A stretch of 20,594 nucleotides of DNA, taken from positions 1 through 20,594 of the IMG/VR virus record IMGVR_UViG_3300010318_000077; one strand, given 5' to 3'. The notes under the pieces were generated by a model that had not been told where the DNA came from, made no database searches, and saw nothing but the letters and a program-made list of their open reading frames with translations. Each line of letters starts with the position of its first letter. Position 1 is the first letter of the stretch. Made by a program: the position numbers and the translations under genes. This stretch comes from a virus. Below are positions 6,556 through 16,900 of this stretch, one piece after another.

Positions 6556-9500
6556 TTATGGACAATCAACATAACGACCTGTGCCAATCTTGGCATAACC
6601 TTGGTTCTCATACTCATTATTATCTAGGCAGACAACAGAAGGAATAACTCTGGCACCAGATCCACCACCACCGATGATTCTTACCTGTGGAATCTCATTC
6701 CATGTTGTTGTTCTATCGGTAGGTCTGACACTGATAACATATCCTCTATCATCGATGACTGCCTCAGCACGACCAGCAACACCGTCAACATAAACTTCTG
6801 GAGTAGATGTGTATCCAGTGCCAGGTTTAATTAAAGTATAAGAATCAATGACACACCTCAATCCAAAATCATCTGGCTTGTTGATGTTATATCCTTTACC
6901 AGATCTAGTGACTCGGATCTCGCTAACTTTGTTGTTAGCATCGAGCAGAGCAATAGCGGTGGCACCGAATCCAGGACCAGTGATGATAACTTTGGGCGGG
7001 AAGATGTAAGGACATCCACTATCAACAACAGGAATGCTGATGATAGATCCATTGCCATCGGTGATAGGTTTGCCTGCCACTGGTTTATCGAAGCATGGTT
7101 TTTTCTTTTCTGGGTCTGGTTTCTGCTGACCTGCTGGACTAGTATCTACTATGAATACACTGGCTGATGCTCCTGTACCAGTAATCAGTAGAGTAACCTG
7201 TTCGATCTCTTCGACTTCTGTGTCTTCTTTGATGGTGATATAAATTTTTGCTGTGTTATTGATGACAACAAAGGAACCGAACAATGATTCATTTACAAAA
7301 TCATTTTTACTAATGCCACTACCATACAATGTGTAACCTAACTTAGTGCCATCAGCAATGTTAGTAGTAGTTAGTGTGAAGACAATAGTCTCCCCTTCTT
7401 TGTACTCTAACTTGTCTGAAGAAACAAAGTATGATGGTTGAGTATCCAACACTACAGGGTCTGCTTCACCTAGAAGAATTACTTGAGTTTGTACACCAAC
7501 TTCTTGTTGATTGCCTTGCTCATCGACATAGAAGTCAACAACAAAATTAAAGTACTCATTGGTTTCAGTCTCTCCATCTAAAGCAATTGTAATTGGAACT
7601 ACACAAGTACCATTGACTATCTTTAAAGGAAGATTGTTGAAGTCTTTATTTGATTCTAGTTTGTATCCAACAATATCTGTTGCTGTGATGTCTCCAACCA
7701 ATTTGTAAGTGAAGTTCGTACCATCGGGTACATTCTTAGTTGTGATTGTAAAGGTTACTGTTTCACCTTCACTTACATAAGATAAGTCACTAGTAACAGA
7801 CCACAAAGCATTAACATTATCTGTGTCATCATCAGCGAGGATGTAATTAGTTACAAATGCTGGAGTGTCATCGATAGAGAATACAATACTCTCTGCTGGA
7901 TCGACACCATCATCAACTACATTACCATCTTCATCTGTAATGATAGGAGCATCATCATTAGCTACTAGAGGAATAGAAACTACCGCTTCACCATTAGAAT
8001 CTAGTTGGAAATTACCTGTCAATGAATTTGTACCTAGATCATCTGCTGTTACATCACCATCAATCGTGTAGGTATATGTTGTTCCGTCGAATGGAACATT
8101 TTTTGTGGTGATATTGTAGACAATAGTTTCGCCTTCACTGTAGTAAAGTTTCTCGGTAGTAACAGAGAATACAGGAAGCGCTGGTTGAGATGGTCCAATG
8201 ATACCACCGACTTGGACAGAATCAACTGCTACCTTAGATGGAGGAATGAAGGGGGTGTTGGGTGGTAGTTCTGGTTGCTGACTGTTTGATACACCGCTGA
8301 TAAAATCATTGATGGTACACTTATGTACATTGCCTCCAGGATATGTCACAAAATATCCTTGGGGTGTAACATTCTCTTCGAGCTTAATGAAAAATGTTTC
8401 TGGTCCTTCAAATTCATTGTCTTTATATGTTTCGAAGACAATTTTCTTGGTCGATTGTCCAGGAGCAAATCCTATTGAGCTACCAGTAAAGATCTTATCA
8501 TAGTCTACTCCTTGTGTAGCAGTGCCACCAAGCACAGTCATTGTCAAACTGGATGCTGTATTGATAGCACCACCTCTAGTAATAGTGAAGACAGCTTGCT
8601 GACCTTCTGTCACTTCGATATCTTCTGAAGAATATGTAATGAAAATATCTGCTGGTACTGTATTTTCTATAGGATCTTCTTCGCCTGTTGGTTGTGTACC
8701 TCCAATGAATACAACATCAGTTGGTGGAAGAGAGTCTAGAGCAGATGTATTCTTTGCTTCATCACAAACATAAGTTGTATTGTCTAGTGCTCCATCAGTA
8801 AGTGCAGCAATAAGATCATCCAACCAATCCTCATTCTTCTCATCTGTGCCACAATCAACACATTCTTTCTTTACTTTTTCACACTGAGCTGGAGGTCCAT
8901 CACAAGAGATGCCTAAGAGAGATAGAACTTTATTAATAGCGTTGCCAATAATATCTAGAGGTGCTGCTAGTAGTGATAAGATCTCTTGGATTGGTCCCAA
9001 GACAGAAGAGATTAATTCATCTAAGAAAGATAAGATTTGATCTAAGATACCATTCACCACGTTATCAACAAGGCAAACAGCGTTAGAGTAGGCATCCATC
9101 AGATAACCTAGAAGTAGATCAGTCAACCACTGTGCCAATCTATCTGTTAGATCTGCCATCGAGCAACCAAGATCATCTAACACATCGTTGATGGTGTCAA
9201 AGATTGGTTTCAATCTACTTTCTTTCTTGGTAGCAGGTTCTTCAGGATTCTCTGCCTCTTTATCAATCTGTGACTCTTCTGCTTTTTCTGCTGCTTTCTC
9301 TGCTGTTTCTTCTACTACCTTTTCATATAGAATGAGCTCAACAAGTTGGTCTACACCTTCACGAATTAACTTAACGATCTCACCTTTAACTCTAGCAACA
9401 AAACTCTTGACAAGAAGTACTGCCTTGTTAACATACTCCATGCCATGATCAATGTAGCTGTTGAGTTCTCCATTGATCTTGCTGACATAATATGTTCCCA

Positions 9501-10239
9501 AATTTCCACCAGATTGTTGTGTTGCCTTGAGCATGTCACCAATAATCTTGGTAAGTCCACCCTGAAGATCATTCTCAGATCCACAGTTGGGGTTGGCAAT
9601 CTCCACACATACTTTATTGCCAGTAGGGTTAGTTGTTGATGCTTCGGCAAACAATCCATAGAATGCTGCTGGCATTTGGTTGGGAACCGAAGAAGCAGTT
9701 TGTCCTGCCTCTCCTGGTTTTGTTGTGCCATTAGTTTCTGCTGTTGTTGCTGCTGCTGGTTGATCTCCGTTCCTTTTCTCATCCGACGCCATTGGTTTGG
9801 CAAGATTTGGATTGGATGTGTCGTCTATGTATGTGGTGAATGATTTACATGTACTACCAGGATTTGGATCTGATTCTACATTAGATTTCTGTGTGGCACC
9901 AGCAGTGTGACCAATCGATCCCATGATGATTGGTTTCTGTCTATCATTATCTACATAGAAACCTACAACCCAGTTGCCTTGTCTAAGATCTACAGTAGCA
10001 CCAGTTGTTCCTCCGTCAGTGAATGGGGAGGTGACGGGCATCATTACCTGTGCCCAAGGTAATGATTCTGTTGGGGTAGCATCACAATCTTTTAAATGTA
10101 CACCTACTATACGTACACGATATCTACCAGAATTCTTTGGGTCTTTTCCCTTTTCGGATTCTACCTGACCGATCCACCAAGAAAAACCATCGGAACCAAT
10201 CTGATTTACTGGAAATAAAGAGGATAATACTGGATCCAT
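6556..10239 (-). CDS. 5: gp5-like baseplate hub protein: OB-fold plus Calx-beta-like repeats, no lysozyme seen
   Basis: A 1227-residue protein. Residues about 21-114 match the gp5/VgrG OB-fold (WWIGQVE ... GRYRVRIVGVHLKD ... PTESLPWAQVMMPVTSPF ... GNWVVGFYVDNDRQKPIIMGSIG). Residues about 260-443 are amphipathic helices with a charged linker (EKAAEKAEESQ). Four Calx-beta-like beta-sandwich units follow, at about 530-643, 686-793, 811-923 and 933-1030, each with a Y-S/K-EGE/Q--VFTITT signature. From about 1040 on are glycine-rich repeats (GKGYNINKP, GTGYTSTPEVYVDG). T4 gp5 is 575 aa with a lysozyme and a beta-helix; here neither is present, and the beta-helix is the next gene. The start overlaps the gp27 end region (stop 1 nt upstream of the ATG). 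It likely sits in the hub on gp27. Confidence 0.82.
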   Translation of the reverse strand: MDPVLSSLFPVNQIGSDGFSWWIGQVESEKGKDPKNSGRYRVRIVGVHLKDCDATPTESLPWAQVMMPVTSPFTDGGTTGATVDLRQGNWVVGFYVDNDRQKPIIMGSIGHTAGATQKSNVESDPNPGSTCKSFTTYIDDTSNPNLAKPMASDEKRNGDQPAAATTAETNGTTKPGEAGQTASSVPNQMPAAFYGLFAEASTTNPTGNKVCVEIANPNCGSENDLQGGLTKIIGDMLKATQQSGGNLGTYYVSKINGELNSYIDHGMEYVNKAVLLVKSFVARVKGEIVKLIREGVDQLVELILYEKVVEETAEKAAEKAEESQIDKEAENPEEPATKKESRLKPIFDTINDVLDDLGCSMADLTDRLAQWLTDLLLGYLMDAYSNAVCLVDNVVNGILDQILSFLDELISSVLGPIQEILSLLAAPLDIIGNAINKVLSLLGISCDGPPAQCEKVKKECVDCGTDEKNEDWLDDLIAALTDGALDNTTYVCDEAKNTSALDSLPPTDVVFIGGTQPTGEEDPIENTVPADIFITYSSEDIEVTEGQQAVFTITRGGAINTASSLTMTVLGGTATQGVDYDKIFTGSSIGFAPGQSTKKIVFETYKDNEFEGPETFFIKLEENVTPQGYFVTYPGGNVHKCTINDFISGVSNSQQPELPPNTPFIPPSKVAVDSVQVGGIIGPSQPALPVFSVTTEKLYYSEGETIVYNITTKNVPFDGTTYTYTIDGDVTADDLGTNSLTGNFQLDSNGEAVVSIPLVANDDAPIITDEDGNVVDDGVDPAESIVFSIDDTPAFVTNYILADDDTDNVNALWSVTSDLSYVSEGETVTFTITTKNVPDGTNFTYKLVGDITATDIVGYKLESNKDFNNLPLKIVNGTCVVPITIALDGETETNEYFNFVVDFYVDEQGNQQEVGVQTQVILLGEADPVVLDTQPSYFVSSDKLEYKEGETIVFTLTTTNIADGTKLGYTLYGSGISKNDFVNESLFGSFVVINNTAKIYITIKEDTEVEEIEQVTLLITGTGASASVFIVDTSPAGQQKPDPEKKKPCFDKPVAGKPITDGNGSIISIPVVDSGCPYIFPPKVIITGPGFGATAIALLDANNKVSEIRVTRSGKGYNINKPDDFGLRCVIDSYTLIKPGTGYTSTPEVYVDGVAGRAEAVIDDRGYVISVRPTDRTTTWNEIPQVRIIGGGGSGARVIPSVVCLDNNEYENQGYAKIGTGRYVDCP

Positions 10240-10240
10240 A

Positions 10241-11635
10241 TCACTTTACATTGCTCGTGCCGTCTTTCATACCATAGATGTCACGAATTAATTCTAATCT
10301 AGTGGTACAGCTACTACTATTTAGAAAGGTATTGTTATGAGATAGAGCAGAGATTAAATATGTACCACTGTTTTCTGTATCATACTTTTCAGTCTCTCTT
10401 GTTTTTTCTGCCGCCATGTTAGGTAACATGACTTTAATTTTATCACCAACTTTGAGATTCATATTTCCAGGCACCTGAATTTCCATCTTCTGATTCTCCA
10501 TAAAATAATGACGGGCAATGCTTTGTCCTAACCAATGCTTTTGGTAGTCTGGAAAGCTAGATCCATTTCCGTTTGGATTATCCCTCTCGTCGGTGGATCC
10601 AGGAGTCTCATCGTCATGCCAAGTTTCGTGGTCTATTACTAATGACATAACTCTACTAGGATTAGTAGAGAGTTCACTTTGCATCGAACCTAGTTTAGAT
10701 TGACTGCCTAGGTGTGCCATGTTATTATAATTCTCTTGTAAATTATATCGATACTCTTCATAGTATCCTGTTGACCAGTTATACATTACGAGTTGACTGG
10801 CGAAAGTTCCATTTCTCATTTGATCTAGAATATCTAGTTCATTTGTATACTGATACTCTTGTATGACATATCTGTCGCCTGGTTTGGTTGGCTTTGCTTC
10901 ATAGGTAGCAACCTCTGCTTTTCCTTTGAAGTTATCATCTCCAGTACTGTAATAGTAATCAACTGAGTTGAAATTAAATCCATCTTTGTTTTCAAAGAAA
11001 AGATATCCAGCAGTACCAGATGATGTCTTTGTATCTCCAGACAATCCAGTCTTCCCTCCAGTTGTTGTCTTACTAGCAGACTCACTAACTTTAGATGAAG
11101 TATTTGAAACTGCTTTCTGTGCTATCGATTGAATAATTGAGTGTGCTTTCTTACCGTTGGGATAAAACTGTACATGATACTTACACGTCTCTTTATTAAC
11201 TTCTTTGTCTGTGTTGAGATATTCTTTTAGAATTTTTTCAACGATAGTATCTGGTGTTCCTTTAAGAATCTCTGTTAACCTAACACCTTCATTATATAAT
11301 GCTTCTTTAGATATCAGTGCTAAGTTATATGTCTGTAAACTCTTTGTGAATGATCTATTGTATACCTTCCACACATGTAAATTATAATCAAACGTCTCAC
11401 CAGCAAAATCTTTTACCTCTACATATACTTGCTCGCCACCTTGAATTGGTAAAGTACCGATCAAGTTGTTACCAGAGTCAACAATGTTTGCTACAGCAGT
11501 TACAAAAGGATTTTTAATACTTTCGTAGTAAAAGAATCCAGTGATTGCTTTTGTGATATCTGTGGCGTTCCCTTTGATATCATAAATGAGTGCTTTGATT
11601 AGTTCAATTGAACTGGTAGTAGAATCGTTTGCCAT
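10241..11635 (-). CDS. 27: gp27-like baseplate hub protein
   Basis: A 464-residue protein, identified from fold-like features and position just before gp5. It has an N-terminal tail-tube-like beta domain (SIELIKALIYDIKGNATDI ... FFYYESIKNPFVTAVANIVDSG), then GGEQVYVEVKDFAGETFDYNLHVWKVYN. T4 gp27 (391 aa) forms the trimeric cylinder joining the tube to the gp5 spike. A Ser/Thr/Lys-rich stretch (about 193-226) interrupts the protein and suggests a flexible insertion; C-terminal beta domain IQVPGNMNLKVGDKIKVMLP. The ATG at 11635 (MANDSTTSS) is chosen over an in-frame ATG at 11686, because it follows the upstream stop by one base (TAAGATG) and has GGAG about 9 nt upstream. Confidence 0.78.
   Translation of the reverse strand: MANDSTTSSIELIKALIYDIKGNATDITKAITGFFYYESIKNPFVTAVANIVDSGNNLIGTLPIQGGEQVYVEVKDFAGETFDYNLHVWKVYNRSFTKSLQTYNLALISKEALYNEGVRLTEILKGTPDTIVEKILKEYLNTDKEVNKETCKYHVQFYPNGKKAHSIIQSIAQKAVSNTSSKVSESASKTTTGGKTGLSGDTKTSSGTAGYLFFENKDGFNFNSVDYYYSTGDDNFKGKAEVATYEAKPTKPGDRYVIQEYQYTNELDILDQMRNGTFASQLVMYNWSTGYYEEYRYNLQENYNNMAHLGSQSKLGSMQSELSTNPSRVMSLVIDHETWHDDETPGSTDERDNPNGNGSSFPDYQKHWLGQSIARHYFMENQKMEIQVPGNMNLKVGDKIKVMLPNMAAEKTRETEKYDTENSGTYLISALSHNNTFLNSSSCTTRLELIRDIYGMKDGTSNVK
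10317..10324 (-). promoter_or_regulatory. Possible internal late promoter (CTAAATAG) for the gp5-like gene
   Basis: CTAAATAG on the minus strand, 77 bp before the gp5-like ATG and inside the end of the gp27 gene. The sequence equals the box at 5228. Because it lies in coding sequence it may be chance. Confidence 0.35.
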
Positions 11636-11636
11636 C

Positions 11637-13871
11637 TTAATAACTCCATTGATACAAGCTACTAATACCAGTTGGATTTGTAACACTGTACAAACTACGA
11701 CTAGTCATATCAGTTCGTTGCCTTTGTTGATTGGATGCTGCTGCTTGCTGTAACATCAAAGTTACGAATGGGTTTTGTGCTGGAGCTCCTGGTGGTGCTG
11801 GAGCAGCAGGGGTTAGCAATGGATTTGCTGCCTGTGCTCTTGGGTCGGATCCAGGTAGAGCAACTGGTGGTTGGTTGGCAACCTGAGGCATAGCGGCACC
11901 CTCTACTGAGTTAGCAGATCCAGCAGCACCGTGAGCAAGTCTAACGTTGGTGCCAATGATACGTGCTGTCCTACCACTACCACCACTAATATCATTAGTA
12001 ACATTGGTAACTTTGAGTGGGAATTTGAGTCTCATGTTACCATTCTGTGACTCTTGCATATCAATGCCACCCTGAGTTCTTCCAGGTTTTGTGTGTGCTT
12101 GCTGTTCGGCAGCAATCTGGGCATCTAATGTAGATGGGTTAGCATACTGTTTAATGTTACCAAAGTATACTCTAGATCCTCTATTCAACATCATTGTTGC
12201 TGATGTCTTGGCTACTGCTCTAGACTGTGCCCATCCAGCAGCATCATTAGATGGAGGAGTTAAATGATAGTGTGTGGCATATCCGCTATTAGTATTCTGT
12301 CCACCCTCACTACCTAAACCAGAACCACCTTGAATAAAACCACCAGGACCATTGGGATCTTGTGCTTGAATAGTTTCTCCCGCCCTCATGCTAGCACCGA
12401 GATCAGCACCACCAGCACCAGGAGGAGCTGTTGGAGATCCACTAGGACTAGTGCCATCACTACCAGTTTCGGATTCTGATTCTCCGTCAAAATATTTTGT
12501 TGGATCAAACGTTGCTGCCTGAGCAGAACCTCCAAACATGGAAGTGACCAGGGTTGCTGGCAATCCAAATGCCCCAGCAAGAGGAGCAGCAATAGGATTA
12601 ATGACTGGCTTTAACATGTCGCCAAGTCCACCAAGTTTTTTCATCACGTTAGACAGGAGACCCAGCATTAATCCACCACCCACTTGTGATGGTAGTTGCA
12701 TGACCTTGGACATCGGATCTGTAATGTCTTTACCAGCAGATCCTTCCCCTGCTGCTTTAAACATTTTACCCATACTGTTATTCCTATTGAGAGGAATAAC
12801 ACTATCTCCAGGATTTAATTTAGTAACAGTAGGATTGTCTACAATACCACCTGATGCCATTTTTACTGGGGCAGATGGCATCCTAGGAGTGAATCCGCCA
12901 CCACCAAACATACCACCACGGTCACCAGCACCCTTTGCTGCCCATGGTGTGGGAGAATTCATTGGTTGGGGACCAATAGGATTAGTGTATTGTGTTTTGC
13001 CTGCTTTATTTTTACCACCACCAAACAGTTTCATTAATTTGCCACCCCAGTCCATCACAGTACCTAGGATGCCACCACCTTTTACTTCTTCATTTCCAGG
13101 TCCAGCAGCAGCAAGATTATCACTACGATCAATCTGATTCTCCATGCTATCTTCTTTAGCAGTGGCTTCAGCATCTTCTCGTTGGTCTAATGCCAATTCT
13201 AGTTGACCAGTCTCAATAGTATTCTCTGTTTCTTTTAGATCATTATCTTTATTAAAATATTCTTTAATTGCTTGTAAACCAGCAGTTATATTAGATAAGA
13301 ACTTGCTGTTATCACTATCATTAACTACACTCTTTTTCTCTTCGGAAGCAAGCGATGACACACGATCAGCAATGCTATCATAAGACTTAGCAACTTTATC
13401 AAATGCTCTCTCTAATATGTTTGGTGTTTTTTCTTCCCCAGCTGATTCTAATCCAGGAATCGTAGGTTGATATGGTGTCTCGGGTTCGACTGGTGTTTCT
13501 GCTGGGTTGACTCTATCTAATACAGCAGAAAACCTTTGCTCTTTTGTTAAAGCAGGGTCGTTAGCAGCAGAAGGATCCTTAGAGAATGTTCCTTTCAGTC
13601 TTCTTGCTCTATCACCACCAAACTCAGACATCATTGACTTGAAGAAGAAGGATCCTTTCCTACCTCCCTGTTGTTCTGTTAAAAAATCTAACCTCTCTTG
13701 TTCTTCGTCGGTGAGACTTTGTTTTTCCTGTAAAGATTTAATCTCTTCGTCTCTTGATTTTCTTTCTGCCGCTGCCATCTTTGCAGCATTTCCTACCTTG
13801 CTGGCAATGTAACCAGAGAGTGATTCTTTATCTGAATATGGACTAGTAGCTCTAAGAAAACCGTGTGCCAT
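11637..13871 (-). CDS. Tape-measure/hub-like structural protein, paralogue of the 1052-aa protein
   Basis: A 744-residue protein, mostly low-complexity Ala/Gly/Pro. Residues about 79-122 (EFGGDRARRLKGTFSK-PSAANDPAL--EQRF) are clearly homologous to residues about 262-309 of the neighbouring 1052-aa protein. The helical linker ending EDSMEN-IDRSDNL also matches that protein's EASMEKGSDLSDNL. ASGGIVDNP--TKLNPGDSVIPLNRN is a motif common in tape-measure proteins. The C-terminal third has a HYHLTPPS / GGIDMQ stretch I cannot assign; it might be a metal-binding or peptidase-like fold. Late promoter at 13895; ribosome site AGGGGAAAG about 11 nt before the ATG. T4 gp29 (hub/tape measure) is the closest positional counterpart, but I see no convincing sequence match. 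Confidence 0.75.
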   Translation of the reverse strand: MAHGFLRATSPYSDKESLSGYIASKVGNAAKMAAAERKSRDEEIKSLQEKQSLTDEEQERLDFLTEQQGGRKGSFFFKSMMSEFGGDRARRLKGTFSKDPSAANDPALTKEQRFSAVLDRVNPAETPVEPETPYQPTIPGLESAGEEKTPNILERAFDKVAKSYDSIADRVSSLASEEKKSVVNDSDNSKFLSNITAGLQAIKEYFNKDNDLKETENTIETGQLELALDQREDAEATAKEDSMENQIDRSDNLAAAGPGNEEVKGGGILGTVMDWGGKLMKLFGGGKNKAGKTQYTNPIGPQPMNSPTPWAAKGAGDRGGMFGGGGFTPRMPSAPVKMASGGIVDNPTVTKLNPGDSVIPLNRNNSMGKMFKAAGEGSAGKDITDPMSKVMQLPSQVGGGLMLGLLSNVMKKLGGLGDMLKPVINPIAAPLAGAFGLPATLVTSMFGGSAQAATFDPTKYFDGESESETGSDGTSPSGSPTAPPGAGGADLGASMRAGETIQAQDPNGPGGFIQGGSGLGSEGGQNTNSGYATHYHLTPPSNDAAGWAQSRAVAKTSATMMLNRGSRVYFGNIKQYANPSTLDAQIAAEQQAHTKPGRTQGGIDMQESQNGNMRLKFPLKVTNVTNDISGGSGRTARIIGTNVRLAHGAAGSANSVEGAAMPQVANQPPVALPGSDPRAQAANPLLTPAAPAPPGAPAQNPFVTLMLQQAAASNQQRQRTDMTSRSLYSVTNPTGISSLYQWSY

Positions 13872-13894
13872 TCTTTAATTACTTTCCCCTATCA

Positions 13895-13902
13895 TATTTA
13901 TC
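13895..13902 (-). promoter_or_regulatory. Late promoter -10 box (GATAAATA) of the 744-aa gene
   Basis: GATAAATATG on the minus strand, 24 bp before the ATG at 13871. The box contains the stop codon (TAA, 13898-13900) of the upstream 1052-aa gene, so promoter and gene end are fused. It lies in the only intergenic gap between the two paralogues. Confidence 0.7.
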
Positions 13903-16900
13903 GGACACCCAAAGAAAGTCTTCTCAGTTCCTCGTATGATGTGAATGGAAGTGCTGATGTTTGAGGTTGTGAGTAACTAAAGATAGAACTAGGTTGAGAA
14001 GCTGGTGGTGCCTGTGAAAGTAGAGGGAGAGTCAAGACACTTGGTTGTGTTGGTGGGAGCAATGGTTGTGGTGGTGCAGGTTGCTGAGCAACGGGAACGG
14101 CAGGTGGAGCAGCGGCACCAGCACTGGCATTAAAAGCAGATTCTCCAGCACCGATTCTCTTAGACATTGATGCTGCCAGTTCATGTGCTCCAGCTCTTTC
14201 TACTTCATGAGCAAATCCCCTAGTCTTACTAGCAATGTCTGGACCATAAGCCATTGCCTTTTGGAATTGAGAAGTCTCGTATTGGTTGCCACCCTTAAGT
14301 TCCCAAGCAATGTAATCTAATTGTACACCCAAATCAGTTGGCGATTTGCCTTTCTCTCTAGCAAACGAAATGAGTTTGGCTTTTCTTCCATCCGTCCATT
14401 GCATCAAACCAAAAGCACCAGACTTTGGATTGACAGCACCAGTATTGAATGAGGATTCTGCCCAAAGATTGCCGACAATGGCAGATGCCTCTTCTCTAGT
14501 GAATCCACGTGACATTAATCCCGTCACAAGTTCTCCTGCCTTAGCAGTTTCTCCCTCGCCCAAGGGGATTCCTGTAACAGGAACTGGACTGATACCACTA
14601 GACCTAGATCCTTTTTTACCAATTTTTTTCTTACGTTTTTTAAATAATTTTGCTAACCATCCGAGTGGTCCTGTCCCTTCTTCTTTTTTATCTTCTATCT
14701 GTGGGATAGATCCTTTACCAATTTCAGTTTCCATAGGAGATACTGGAAGATTCAAAGACTTGGCAATTGGATCTGTAGTCTGTCTCACAAAATTCTCGAT
14801 AGGATCTGCCCATGTACCAGCACGTTTGGTAACTTCTCTGGCAGCAAGGATCATTGGAGCTAAAGATTGTAATGGGTTGACTGCTCCCATACCATTTCTC
14901 AGCAGCATTTCTGGTCCAGCCTCACCAATCATAGCATTGACACCACCATCAGCAAGTTTTACAGTGCCACCTTCCGACATTTTCTCTGTGCCATAAATCC
15001 AATTCTGATATCCATCCCTCATCTTCTCGAAGATGTTTCTTCTATCAGAACCTTGTACAAGTTGTGGGATGGATCCATCAGAAGGCATAACAGACTTAGG
15101 TTCCCCAGAAGAGAATCCTAAACCAGACATCACATTAGCAGGATCATTTCTTTCTTCGTATGCTGCTCGATTTTTACTTGCTAGCATCTTGCCACCTTCG
15201 CCAAGCAACTCGCCAGCAAGGAATCCCCATCCAATAGGACCAGGAATCATACTACCAGCGGCAAGTGCTGCTCCAAGATAATCACCCTCGGCAAGTCTAG
15301 ATGCTGTTAAAGCGCCACCAATAACAACGTTTGCTCCAGGTAAGAACCTAGAAACAGTTTTTCCTACTGGAGATTTAGCAGCGGCTCCTAACATTCCTTT
15401 TCCAGGAATCTTATTTAATATTCCGCCAGCTTTAGAAAGAAATCCACCACCTCTAGCAACTTTAGCAGTATCACCAGCAGCATCAACAGCCTTAACAGCA
15501 TTAGTTGCTTTATTACCACCGAAGATATTTCTCAAACCTTGGAAAGGTTTCTTGTTTTTCATCCAGTTGTTAACTCCTTTAACTCCTGGGATCTTCTTGA
15601 GTTTTTGTTTAGTTAATCTCTTAATTGCTTTCCATGTTTTACCAGGATTTTTAAGTCTTCTCCCCCACTTTTTAAGATTCTTGAGCCATTTAAAAGGATC
15701 AGGACCATCACCACCATCATCTTGTTTTTCGGGTGGTTCGAGTCCATTCTCATTAAAAAGATTGTCACTAAGATCCGAACCTTTCTCCATGGATGCTTCT
15801 TTAGCATTCACTTTATCATCCTGAGCAATGTCAAAAAGTAAATCTAATTGCTGTTGTTTTACATCATTAATTTTATTCTGAGTATCGACATTCTTAAGAA
15901 CAGATTTCTTTAGATCATCAACAACACTGGATAGTTTAGAAAGATCAGATTGTACTGAAGATTTTTTTGTTTCAATAAGATTACGAAACTTATTATCTAC
16001 TCTCTCGAAAGAAGATTGTAGTTTATTAATACCATCAGATACTACTTTAGATACACCAGTCTTAGTAGTGTATTGATTAGTATTAAAAAGTTCTCCCTGT
16101 TTTGTGGGAGGTGGTGTGATATCAGAATTAATGCCAGCAAGAAATCTTTGATCCGCTGATAACGCTGGATCCTTTGCTGCTACAGGTGACTTAGAAAATG
16201 TTCCTTGTAACCTGTTTATTCTGTCGCCACCAAATTCAAAACCTAATGCTTTAGTTAGATAATGTACTCTACCCTTTTCATCAGCACCTTGTTCCTTAGC
16301 AATACGTCTTGCTTCAGCAGCACGACCAAATGATTTCTTAAGTTTGAGTCCAACAAATGATGATAATGTTTTTGCTTTCCAAGGATCATCACTCTTGCCA
16401 AAAGATGCTTTAACTTTCTTGGATTTTTTTATTAATACTTCTTTCTTTTTTCTTACCTTAGGTGGGGATCCAGGGTCTGGATTTCTAATGTTATCCAGCA
16501 GATCATCCAACCTATTATCAAAAGACTCTGCCATTCTTGTGGCAGCATCTTTCTTTTGTTGGCGATTAATTCTTGACTTAGGAATTGTATTCCTAACTCT
16601 TGGCAACTTAACTCTACGAGGAGCACCAGTCGTTTCTGGATTCTCAAATGGTGCTTCTACTCTAACTACAATGGGTTCGTCAGGTTCTTTCTGCTCTACC
16701 TCTACAACTTCAATCTCTACAGGAATTTCTTCTGGTTCCTGTGTAGTCTTGGGAGTATCAACTAAGTACCTATCAATAATCCACTCTTGATATTCTCTCT
16801 CTGCTTCACCACTAGTGCTACCAGTTTGAAGCATGGGATATCCATCTTCATCCTGCTTCATGTTAGCGATGATCTTATCAGCATCGCTACTAGATAAACT

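Noticed and set aside
12538-13137. 199-codon plus-strand open frame opposite the 744-aa gene
   Set aside because: It mirrors Gly/Pro/Ala-rich coding on the minus strand, has no promoter or ribosome site of its own, and its protein is compositionally odd. Same judgement for the 216-codon frame at 14346-14996.
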